A stretch of 64,000 nucleotides of DNA, taken from NCBI RefSeq assembly GCF_001656295.1, contig NZ_LXHE01000002.1:1-64000 (forward strand), given 5' to 3'. The notes below the pieces were generated by a model. It was not told where the DNA came from and searched no databases. It worked only from the letters and a program-made list of their open reading frames with translations. The translations under genes and the position numbers were made by a program. Every line of letters begins with the position of its first letter. The stretch's first letter is position 1. The stretch comes from Moraxella catarrhalis. GTDB lineage: Bacteria > Pseudomonadota > Gammaproteobacteria > Pseudomonadales > Moraxellaceae. Positions 56,455-64,000 of this stretch are shown here, piece by piece.

Positions 56455-58509
56455 TTATGCCAAAGTGGCGCCGATTGGCATTTGATCAGGCAGGGTGATC
56501 ACGGTTAATTGTCCGTCTTTTTCGGCGGATAAAATCATTCCCTCTGAGATACCAAACTTCATCTTGCGGGGTGCCAAATTGGTTACACAAATCACCTTTT
56601 TACCGGTCAGCTCTTCAGGTTGGTAAAACTTGGCAATGCCGCTAAATACATTGCGAGTAGTTTCTTCACCGATATCTAAGGTGAATTGTAATAGCTTATC
56701 TGCACCTTCAACGCTTTGGCATTTGACCACATGTGCCACTTGCATTGTCACTTTGGCAAAATCATCAATGCTGATATGATCGCCAGTTTGTACGGCTGAT
56801 TTTTTGTTAGATTGTTGCTGATTGGTGTTTTTGGCAGGCTTTGACTCAGTCAAGCTTTCTTTTGAATCATTGACCATGGCACTGATTTTATCCTTTTCGA
56901 TACGCTGCATGAGCGGCGAAAAGGCATTGATGGTGTGCGCTGTTAGGTGTTGATGGCGAGCCTCAAAATCCAGACTATCGACATTTAAAAATGCTTTGGC
57001 TTGCTCTGATAATTTAGGCAAAATAGGCGCAAGATAAATCACAAGCTTATGGAAAATATTGAGTGCGACCGTACAAACTGCTTGAACCTCATCGACTTTA
57101 CCTTCTTTATTGAGCGCCCAAGGCTTATGAGTGTCGATATATTCATTGGCTTTGTCGGCGCACGCCATGATTAGGCGGGTAGCTTTAGAAAATTCGCGTG
57201 CTTCATAAGCGGCGGCAATCTCATCACCCGCTGCGATGATATCTTCCAAAAGCTTGGGTTCAGATAAGCTGTCGGCAAGTTTGCCTGCATTATTTTTATG
57301 GATAAATCCTGCCGAACGCGACGCGATATTAACCACTTTACCAACCAAATCTGAATTGACTTTTTGCATAAAGTCATCCAGATCAAGGTTAATGTCCTCG
57401 ACGCTTGCTGATAATTTACTGGCAAAATAATAGCGTAAATATTCAGGATTTAAATGTGCCAAATAAGTTTCTGCCTTGATGAATGTGCCACGAGATTTAC
57501 TCATTTTTTCACCATTGACGGTCAAAAATCCATGTGCATTAATGGCTGTTGGGGTGCGATAGCCTGCACCTTCAAGCATGGCTGGCCAAAACAGCGCATG
57601 AAAATACACGATATCTTTACCGATAAAATGATATAGCTCGGTTTGACTGTCTTTATTAAAATATTCGTCAAAATCCATGCCATTACGCTCACACAGATTT
57701 TTAAAGCTTGCCATGTAGCCCACAGGCGCATCTAGCCAAACATAAAAATATTTATCAGGCTCACCTGCAGGTGTATCTGGAATCTTAAAGCCAAAATATG
57801 GCGCATCACGGCTGATGTCCCAAGGCGCAAGACCGGCTTCAAACCACTCAGACAGCTTATTATAGATGCTACTTTGAAGTCGTCCTTGAGCCTTTGTCCA
57901 AGTCCTTAAAAATTCATCAAACTGCGGTAAATTGAAAAAATAGTGCTTTGATGACTTGATGACAGGCACTGAGTTAGAAAGCGTGGAATAAGGGTTCTTT
58001 AGCTCGGTGGCATTGTAGGTGCTAGAGCAGACCTCGCAATTATCGCCGTATTGATTGGGTGCATCGCATTCAGGGCAAGTGCCTTTGACAAAACGGTCAG
58101 CTAAAAAAAGCCCTTTTTCAGTATCAAACAGCTGTTCTACATCTTTGGTAAAAATATAACCATTTTGCTTGAGTGTGGTATAAATTTTTTGGGAAAAATA
58201 TTGATTTTCGGGGCTGTGGGTAGAGTGGTAATTATCAAAATCAATCAAAAATCCTGCAAAATCCTTTTCATGACTTGCTTTAACGGTAGCAATTTGTTCT
58301 TCTGGAGTGATGCCATTGTCTTGTGCTTTTAGCATGATTGCGGTGCCATGTGCATCATCGGCACACACATAAGTCACAGTATGCCCCATGGCTTTCATGG
58401 CACGCACCCAAATGTCAGTTTGGATGTATTCAACCAAATGCCCCAAATGAATGGGTCCGTTGGCATAAGGTAGGGCAGAGGTGACCAAAATTTTACGGCT
58501 TGTTGTCAT
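56455..58509 (-). CDS. metG: Methionyl-tRNA synthetase
   Basis: A 684-residue class I synthetase that charges elongator and initiator tRNA-Met. The HIGH-type motif is [17 protein letters not shown] (about residues 14-30). The zinc knuckle has [17 protein letters not shown] (about 145-161), and KMSKS is in [10 protein letters not shown] (about 335-344). The C-terminal tRNA-binding (EMAP-like) domain starts near residue 580 ([20 protein letters not shown]) and ends near the C terminus. This two-domain form dimerises as in E. coli. Confidence 0.97.
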   Translation of the reverse strand: MTTSRKILVTSALPYANGPIHLGHLVEYIQTDIWVRAMKAMGHTVTYVCADDAHGTAIMLKAQDNGITPEEQIATVKASHEKDFAGFLIDFDNYHSTHSPENQYFSQKIYTTLKQNGYIFTKDVEQLFDTEKGLFLADRFVKGTCPECDAPNQYGDNCEVCSSTYNATELKNPYSTLSNSVPVIKSSKHYFFNLPQFDEFLRTWTKAQGRLQSSIYNKLSEWFEAGLAPWDISRDAPYFGFKIPDTPAGEPDKYFYVWLDAPVGYMASFKNLCERNGMDFDEYFNKDSQTELYHFIGKDIVYFHALFWPAMLEGAGYRTPTAINAHGFLTVNGEKMSKSRGTFIKAETYLAHLNPEYLRYYFASKLSASVEDINLDLDDFMQKVNSDLVGKVVNIASRSAGFIHKNNAGKLADSLSEPKLLEDIIAAGDEIAAAYEAREFSKATRLIMACADKANEYIDTHKPWALNKEGKVDEVQAVCTVALNIFHKLVIYLAPILPKLSEQAKAFLNVDSLDFEARHQHLTAHTINAFSPLMQRIEKDKISAMVNDSKESLTESKPAKNTNQQQSNKKSAVQTGDHISIDDFAKVTMQVAHVVKCQSVEGADKLLQFTLDIGEETTRNVFSGIAKFYQPEELTGKKVICVTNLAPRKMKFGISEGMILSAEKDGQLTVITLPDQMPIGATLA

Positions 58510-59051
58510 AAAAATCCCATTAAAAAATTGCTATAAAAATGGTCTCATTATAGCATAATCATATCAAAATAGCTCAATCGTGCATCAACTCAATCAAAAC
58601 TCAATTTGATGATAAAAGACATTAAGCATCTGGCATGGTAATCTTTAAGATGCCAGTATGTATGCTAAAGTTACTTTACTGAAAGTTAAGGCTATTTGAT
58701 GATGGTTTGGTTTGTTTTTTTTTGAGTTTAAATACATAAAATTTTTTGTGTCTATAATAAACATGTGCTACAATATGCACAGAGCTAAGAGCTAAGAGCT
58801 AAGAGCTAAGAGCCTATTTTTATTATCTTTTGTTTTTGGTCTTACTTTTTTATCTGCTATTTTGTACGCCACTTGTCGTAAGTGTTGTCATCATAGTGTG
58901 ATACTTTACTTATACTTATATTTACCAAAAACAATCAATAAAACCAAACATACTATAAATACATTCTTTCACTTTGAATGTGTTTATTTTTTGGTTATTT
59001 TTTAATAAACGATTTAAATCAACTTGTATCAACTCAACTTAAGGACGCAAT
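58510..59051. other. Long intergenic region upstream of the OmpA-family gene
   Basis: A 542-bp A/T-rich region with no credible frame. It contains a small hairpin, ctggcat/atgccag (58630-58656), a T-tract near 58725, and a possible promoter with TTGAGT (58732-58737) and TATAAT (58753-58758) at a short 15-nt spacing. The heptanucleotide repeat follows. The metG promoter must lie at its left end on the minus strand. Confidence 0.6.
58781..58813. repeat. Heptanucleotide tandem repeat (agagcta, 4.7 copies)
   Basis: Four perfect units of agagcta (58781-58808) plus five more bases. It lies just downstream of a TATAAT at 58753-58758 and 238 bp before the OmpA-family start. Copy number can change by slipped-strand mispairing. 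Confidence 0.9.
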
Positions 59052-60044
59052 ATGTTCAAAAAAACATTTTTGACAGCGATTGTTGCATCAACTTTGATGC
59101 TTTCTGCTTGCCAGTCAACTAAGCCTGTCACTTCTGCCCCTGCTGTCGTACCAACATGGACAAAATCAGCTTCTGCAGATGATGGTTTATTTAATCCGCA
59201 GCTGTCTGATCGCACAGCCAATCTTATTTTTGTGCGTCCACAAATGAACAATCTACCCGATCCAAACACCAGCACCAATATCATCTTAAACGATCGTTTT
59301 TTGGTCAGCTTACAAGACAATCATTATAGCCAAGCTATCGTTTGTGCTGGCGATGTGGCATTGTCTGCTGTCGCAACCTCACTTAAAATCAACCAACCAT
59401 CTCAGACGGCTCAAATTAATATTGCACCTGGTCAAACCCAAGTATTTGCGGTTATCACCGATAGTAAAGGTACGCCAGTTTTTGCTGAGCTTAGCGAGCA
59501 GGATATGGCACATGCCTTAAATGGTACTTTCCGCCAATCACACCAAATCAGCCGTTTTTATGTCAATGAAAATGACTGTCCGCCGCCTGTACAAGAACCA
59601 GTTGTCGCTGTGCCTGTGCCTGTGCCTGTACCTAAGCCAGTAACACCACCACCTGCACCAGCACCAGAGCCTGAAGCTGAATACTATGTTGAAACTCGTC
59701 CAAATCTACGACTAAATATCTTATTTGATTTTGATAAGTCAAACATTAAGCCTCAATATCAAGGTGAAATCACCAAGGCTGCTGAATTTTTAGCCCAATA
59801 TCCTGATGCACAAGCCATTATCGAAGGTCATACCGATTCTCGTGGTGCAGAAAACTATAATCAAAAGTTATCAGAACGCCGTGCCGATGCTGTTAAGCGT
59901 GCATTAATTGCTAAACATGGTATCAATCCAAACCGCATCAGCTCTCAAGGTTTTGGCGAATCTCGTCCTGTTGCTACCAATGATACCGATGAAGGGCGAC
60001 AACAAAATCGCCGTGTTATCTTGGTAATTCCAAACGGACAATAA
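59052..60044 (+). CDS. OmpA-family outer-membrane lipoprotein
   Basis: A 330-residue envelope protein. The signal peptide ends in the lipobox LSAC, with the lipidated Cys at residue 20. A domain of unknown type follows (about 40-185). A Pro/Val linker (VPVPVPVPKPVTPPPAPAPE, about 190-210) leads to a C-terminal OmpA-type peptidoglycan-binding domain (about 215-330): LNILFDFDKSNIKPQY, EGHTDSRGAENYNQKLSERR and DEGRQQNRRVILVIP. It should tether the outer membrane to peptidoglycan. There is no eight-strand barrel. The Shine-Dalgarno aagga precedes ATG 59052. The adjacent downstream adhesin gene, 112 bp away, may be functionally linked. Confidence 0.9.
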   Translation: MFKKTFLTAIVASTLMLSACQSTKPVTSAPAVVPTWTKSASADDGLFNPQLSDRTANLIFVRPQMNNLPDPNTSTNIILNDRFLVSLQDNHYSQAIVCAGDVALSAVATSLKINQPSQTAQINIAPGQTQVFAVITDSKGTPVFAELSEQDMAHALNGTFRQSHQISRFYVNENDCPPPVQEPVVAVPVPVPVPKPVTPPPAPAPEPEAEYYVETRPNLRLNILFDFDKSNIKPQYQGEITKAAEFLAQYPDAQAIIEGHTDSRGAENYNQKLSERRADAVKRALIAKHGINPNRISSQGFGESRPVATNDTDEGRQQNRRVILVIPNGQ

Positions 60045-60156
60045 ATTTTTAACAAATTTTCAAAGCTTTATACCAAGTTGAACCGATGAAAGACAATCAA
60101 TGTGTTTATAGTTAAACCAGCTCATCTTGGTAAAAATCTAAAACAAAGGTATTATT

Positions 60157-62871
60157 ATGTCAAATATCGTCTTAAAAACACACTCAACCACTAAAACTGT
60201 TGGTCAAATTGCCTTAACTCAAGGCGTTGCTACCAAAGTTAAAGCCCAAAAAGGCGTTAATTATGAACTTGTTGATCAACAAACAGGACGCGCCCCTGAC
60301 CATATCATTACCAAGCGTGTAGGTAAGGACCTTCATATCAGCTTAGATAAAGATGGTCAATCTGATGATTTGATTATTGAAGATTATTATGACCATGGCG
60401 ATGCTGCCTTGATTGGTCTGGCTGAAGATGGTCAATATTACTATTACATCCCAGATACAGGTGAGGCGGTAGACTATGTAACCCAGCTTGTCACTGGCGA
60501 TGTTGAAGGTCAGGCATTAGGCGGTGGTGCTGTCTCAACACCATGGTGGATTGGTGCGACCGAAACCAAAGCAGCCATCTGGCCTTGGCTGACTGGTGGT
60601 CTACTTGCCGCAGGTGCTGTTGGTATTGTTGCTGCAAGCGTAGATGGTGTTGCTGATTCTCTTGAAAAAGACACCACCTTCACTCCAAAAACTGGTGCTA
60701 ATGACATCACCATCACTGTGGCAGGCGATGATGTGGTCAATAAAGCTGAAGCAGACAAAGCGACTGTTCCTGTTGCTGTGAAAGTTGCACCAAAAGATGG
60801 TGAAACTGTTACAGGTGTTAAAGTTACCATCAATAACAAAGAATACCCAGCAGAAAAAGCAGCTAACGGTGATTATGTTGCCCAAGTTACGCCTGCTGAC
60901 ATCAAAGCCGATCAAGACAAACACGCTGATGCCAAAGTTACCCTAAGTAAAGATGGCAAAACAGGTACTGTCACAGACAAAGAAGCCTACACAGTTGATA
61001 CTGATGCACCAAAAGTCAAAGGTACTCCAGCGGTTGATGGTGCAGGTACCACATTAACTGTAACATTTGATGAACCGCTAGATGCTGCTAACCCACCAGC
61101 CAAAGAAAACTTCAAAGTCAAAGTGGGTGACAAAACAGTCACACCAACAAATGTAACTGTTGAAGGCGATAAAGTTAAATTAACTCTGCCTGAGCCAGCC
61201 AAACAAGGTGACACTGTCAAAGTCAGCTACAACGATCCAAGTACTGCTAACGATCCTAAAGCAGTTCAAGATAAAGCAGGTAATGACGCTGCCAGCTTTA
61301 CTGATACTGATGTGACTAATGGCTCTAAAGTAGCACCAGCAGACACCACACCACCAACTGCAAGCATTAGTGTCACTGGTGATAAAGGCAAGACAACTGT
61401 TGCAGCTCCTAATGATAAAACAATAGAAGCTGCTGCCACGACTGAGGATGATAACCCTAATACAGGGCTGACTTATACAGTCACATTGGATAAGCCAGCG
61501 GACTCTGAAAAGAAAGTTAAGGTTAAACTATCAGGGGCAGCCGACGCTGATGACATTCAGAACATCACAGGGGTAGGTGGTGCTACGGTTACCCACAATA
61601 AAACTGATAACACTGTGACAGTAACCATTCCAAAGGGCGAGAGCAGTGCTGGTTTCTTGCTAAACCCCAAACTAGAACCCCTCAACAACAACCAGTACAA
61701 TTACGGAGGTCAAGAGTCCGTTGTTGCAACTGTACAGCAAGGTGCAGGCTATAAAGTTGATGGTAACAAAGGCAGTGCGACAGGTATTATCTTAGATGGT
61801 CATCCTGTGGCATTACGACAGCTGGACGGCGACCTTACCTTATACTACGGATTACAAAAGGATCTTGCCGCAACTGATAAAGATCATAGTCATACTGTGG
61901 CGGTAGATACACATGATAACCCTGTGCAATCCCCCATCTTGATGACCGATTTTGCCGATCGCTTATATGTTGGCTATTTCTCTGATGGCACGCCAACAAA
62001 ATTCAATGGCAATATCGCAAACTCTCAGGATTATGGTCCAGCAAATGCTACCACAGACAATAAACCTTCCATCACTACGGTTGATATGGGGGCTGGTAAT
62101 GACCTCTTATGGGTGCGTGGTGACCAACTGCAAGCAACACGTGTGTATTTGGGTGAGGGCAATGACACCTATACATTAGGTGGTAGAATTTTCTCATCCC
62201 TGAACGAACCTCAAACTTCAGCAAACATCTTTGCAGAAGCAGGTAATGACACGGTGGAAATCGGTGGTGCTGTTTCACAAGCCAACATCTATATGGGCAG
62301 CGGTAGCGACATCCTAACCATCAAAGGTAACTTAGCTTTTACAAATGTCATTGACATGGGCAGTGGTCAGGGTATTGACACAGATCTTTATCAACCAACC
62401 TATAAAGCCAACGGCAAAAGTTTGGGCAATGATAATAACACCGATAAGCCATCAGATGTAAACCATCTAAATATCGAAGGTAGTATCAGTGGCAATACAA
62501 CCATTTTGGGTGGTGCTGGTAAAGACCATGTTAATCTAAAAACTGGCAATCATTCGCTGTCTCTAAGCCAGCTGACAGATGTTGATGTCATTAACCTAAA
62601 TGGTACAGGCAAAAACACCCTAAAAGATGTTAATGTCGCTAATGTCGCCAAAAACCAAAACTTGTATATTCAGGGTGGTAGTGATGACACCGTGGATATC
62701 GGTCATTCAGGACCCATCAAAAAATATGGCGAGTCACCAAGAGATCCTAGCCCATGGGAAGTCACTTCTACTGAAAAAGTAGATGGGCATACCTATGATG
62801 TTTGGACTCATGATAATGGTAATGGCGGTGTCAGCACAGTCTATATCGAGCAGGGCATCAACGTCATCTAA
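60157..62871 (+). CDS. Bap-like surface adhesin with BapA-prefix N terminus and RTX-like repeats
   Basis: A 904-residue acidic protein without a Sec signal peptide. Residues 1-125 resemble the BapA prefix domain. A hydrophobic stretch follows (about 140-162, PWLTGGLLAAGAVGIVAAS). Ig-like domains come next (about 175-275; 280-390, with TLTVTFDEPLDAANPPAKEN of SwmB/Big type), then a Calx-beta-like domain (about 395-545). RTX-like turns lie at about 640-750: MGAGNDLL, LGEGNDTY, AEAGNDTVEIGG and MGSGSDIL. The C terminus is YIEQGINVI. The architecture is that of type I-secreted adhesins, though it is very short for the class. No secretion genes are in the window. It is followed by a strong terminator. 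Confidence 0.82.
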   Translation: MSNIVLKTHSTTKTVGQIALTQGVATKVKAQKGVNYELVDQQTGRAPDHIITKRVGKDLHISLDKDGQSDDLIIEDYYDHGDAALIGLAEDGQYYYYIPDTGEAVDYVTQLVTGDVEGQALGGGAVSTPWWIGATETKAAIWPWLTGGLLAAGAVGIVAASVDGVADSLEKDTTFTPKTGANDITITVAGDDVVNKAEADKATVPVAVKVAPKDGETVTGVKVTINNKEYPAEKAANGDYVAQVTPADIKADQDKHADAKVTLSKDGKTGTVTDKEAYTVDTDAPKVKGTPAVDGAGTTLTVTFDEPLDAANPPAKENFKVKVGDKTVTPTNVTVEGDKVKLTLPEPAKQGDTVKVSYNDPSTANDPKAVQDKAGNDAASFTDTDVTNGSKVAPADTTPPTASISVTGDKGKTTVAAPNDKTIEAAATTEDDNPNTGLTYTVTLDKPADSEKKVKVKLSGAADADDIQNITGVGGATVTHNKTDNTVTVTIPKGESSAGFLLNPKLEPLNNNQYNYGGQESVVATVQQGAGYKVDGNKGSATGIILDGHPVALRQLDGDLTLYYGLQKDLAATDKDHSHTVAVDTHDNPVQSPILMTDFADRLYVGYFSDGTPTKFNGNIANSQDYGPANATTDNKPSITTVDMGAGNDLLWVRGDQLQATRVYLGEGNDTYTLGGRIFSSLNEPQTSANIFAEAGNDTVEIGGAVSQANIYMGSGSDILTIKGNLAFTNVIDMGSGQGIDTDLYQPTYKANGKSLGNDNNTDKPSDVNHLNIEGSISGNTTILGGAGKDHVNLKTGNHSLSLSQLTDVDVINLNGTGKNTLKDVNVANVAKNQNLYIQGGSDDTVDIGHSGPIKKYGESPRDPSPWEVTSTEKVDGHTYDVWTHDNGNGGVSTVYIEQGINVI

Positions 62872-62892
62872 TGTTATCTTAAAACAACCGCC

Positions 62893-62926
62893 AAAACGCT
62901 CCCAAGTTGGGGGCGTTTTTATTTTA
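62893..62926 (+). terminator. Terminator of the Bap-like adhesin gene
   Basis: aaaacgctccc/gggggcgtttt stem (one wobble) with a short loop and a following T-rich tail. Confidence 0.9.
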
Positions 62927-63079
62927 TTTTTTTATCTCTTATGCAGAGTGGTGTATTTGTCGTATCATCTATCTAAGACCCATAACCATTTGCTAAAAAT
63001 GTTTTGATAAATTTACTGAATTTAAGAGAAAAATTTGTTATGATGGCAGTTTTTATAGTGATGTTTAGAAAATAGAACC

Positions 63080-64000
63080 ATGAGCGCATTACGCCAGACC
63101 CAATCGCAGTTACAGCTTTATGATACCCTAAGTGCCAGCAAGCGCCCATTTAAGCCGATTGAAGCGGGTAAAATAGGCATCTATGTCTGCGGCATGACGG
63201 TCTATGACTACTGCCACATGGGTCATGCCCGCGTGATGGTGGGGTTTGATGTGATTGTGCGTTGGCTAAGAGCGATTGGCTTTGATGTCAATTATGTGCG
63301 TAATATCACTGATATTGACGATAAAATTATTCACCGAGCCAATGAAAATGGCGAAACCATCACTGATCTGACCGACCGGTTTATCGCTGCGATGTGGCAA
63401 GACGAAAAATCGCTCGGCTGCCAATCGCCTAACATGGAGCCGCGCGCTACCGAGCATATCGAAAATATGCAAGATCTTATTCATGGTCTGATGAATAAAG
63501 ACTTGGCGTACCAAGGCAATGGCGGCGATGTGTATTATGCTGTCGATAAATTTCCCGACTATGGCAAATTATCAAAGCGTAAACTCGATGACATGCAAGC
63601 TGGCGCATCAGAGCGCGTCAGTGCAGCAGACGATAAGCAAAATCCATTTGATTTCGTGCTGTGGAAAGCAGCCAAGCCGTCCGAACCACATTGGCAATCG
63701 CCGTGGGGACTGGGTCGCCCAGGTTGGCACATTGAGTGTAGTGCGATGAGTACTTGCTGTTTGGGTGAAACTTTTGACATTCATGGCGGGGGGCATGATT
63801 TGCAATTTCCGCATCATGAAAACGAAATCGCCCAATCCGAAGGCGTCAGCGGAAAAACCTATGCCAATCATTGGATGCATATGGGGTTTATTAATATTGA
63901 TGGCGAAAAAATGAGCAAGTCTTTGGGTAATTTTTTCACCATTCGCGAAGTGGTGGATAAATTTCACCCTGAAACGGTGCGCTTTTTCTTATTATCCAGC
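63080..64000 (+). CDS. cysS: Cysteinyl-tRNA synthetase (5' part, runs off the window)
   Basis: The first 307 codons of a class I synthetase; no stop occurs before base 64000. The HIGH-type motif is in [15 protein letters not shown] (about residues 40-54), with the first zinc Cys in YVCGMTVYD. Further zinc ligands are in [10 protein letters not shown] and [13 protein letters not shown], and KMSKS is in [13 protein letters not shown] (about 276-288). The start ATG 63080 has no strong Shine-Dalgarno sequence. The C-terminal helical-bundle and anticodon domains are outside the window. Confidence 0.95.
   Translation, partial: MSALRQTQSQLQLYDTLSASKRPFKPIEAGKIGIYVCGMTVYDYCHMGHARVMVGFDVIVRWLRAIGFDVNYVRNITDIDDKIIHRANENGETITDLTDRFIAAMWQDEKSLGCQSPNMEPRATEHIENMQDLIHGLMNKDLAYQGNGGDVYYAVDKFPDYGKLSKRKLDDMQAGASERVSAADDKQNPFDFVLWKAAKPSEPHWQSPWGLGRPGWHIECSAMSTCCLGETFDIHGGGHDLQFPHHENEIAQSEGVSGKTYANHWMHMGFINIDGEKMSKSLGNFFTIREVVDKFHPETVRFFLLSS

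Noticed and set aside
59600-59640. gtgcct hexamer repeats in the OmpA-family gene as a phase-variation tract
   Set aside because: The unit is 6 bp, so changes stay in frame (Val-Pro linker length only), and the copies are few and imperfect.

Overview
The window comes from a gammaproteobacterium of the family Moraxellaceae, most likely the genus Moraxella. The signs are a Moraxella-type rrn operon, low-to-moderate G+C, pilMNOPQ-aroK-aroB-damX synteny, a wax-ester-synthase family acyltransferase, and protein sequences that read throughout as Moraxella/Acinetobacter relatives. I cannot fix the species from sequence alone. The DNA is chromosomal; I see no prophage, plasmid, CRISPR array or intact insertion sequence.

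Layout. 1-5220: a complete rrn operon (16S, tRNA-Ile-GAT, tRNA-Ala-TGC, 23S, 5S, terminator). 5223-12525: a minus-strand ferric-siderophore uptake locus (TonB-dependent receptor, FAD siderophore reductase, ATPase, binding lipoprotein, double-length FhuB-like permease) headed by a near-consensus Fur box; the receptor gene carries a 9-base C tract. 12530-13300: a decayed transposase. 13300-16940: DUF2789 protein, malate dehydrogenase and lytic transglycosylase, with a candidate Fur-controlled small RNA between mdh and slt. 17100-26080: miaB, then the type IV pilus assembly operon, in which PilM and PilN are one polypeptide, followed by aroK, aroB and a DamX-like SPOR protein. 26100-33000: carbonic anhydrase, glyoxalase I, tRNA-Arg, cytochrome c5-like protein, YadGH-type ABC exporter, queF and proS. 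33160-40710: a DUF4230 protein, trpF, an SDR, trpB, trpA, accD, a DUF2059 protein and folC. 40840-50900: nnrS with an FNR-like palindrome, a LysM-SPOR protein, a DUF2726 protein, a crotonase, a lipoprotein cytochrome c', hemF, ribA, dxs and suhB. 51065-51410: a 46-codon gene with its own promoter and terminator. 51550-53870: five tRNA genes around a DUF4105 protein and a rhodanese. 54040-58510: thiG, a wax ester synthase family protein and metG. 58510-64000: a heptanucleotide tandem repeat, an OmpA-family lipoprotein, a compact Bap-like adhesin, and the 5' part of cysS.

How the genes work together. The siderophore locus covers the whole import route (outer membrane, periplasm, inner membrane, reductive release), and its receptor looks both iron-regulated and capable of slipped-strand phase variation. 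The pilus cluster encodes the alignment subcomplex and secretin needed for twitching and natural transformation. NnrS and cytochrome c' suggest nitric-oxide handling. The OmpA lipoprotein plus Bap-like protein form a surface module with a repeat upstream that could vary. Most of the rest is housekeeping.

Limits: family calls are by reading motifs, with no database search. Promoter, operator and sRNA calls are by eye. Several starts were moved from upstream TTG/GTG codons to ATG codons with better Shine-Dalgarno spacing; each case is noted.
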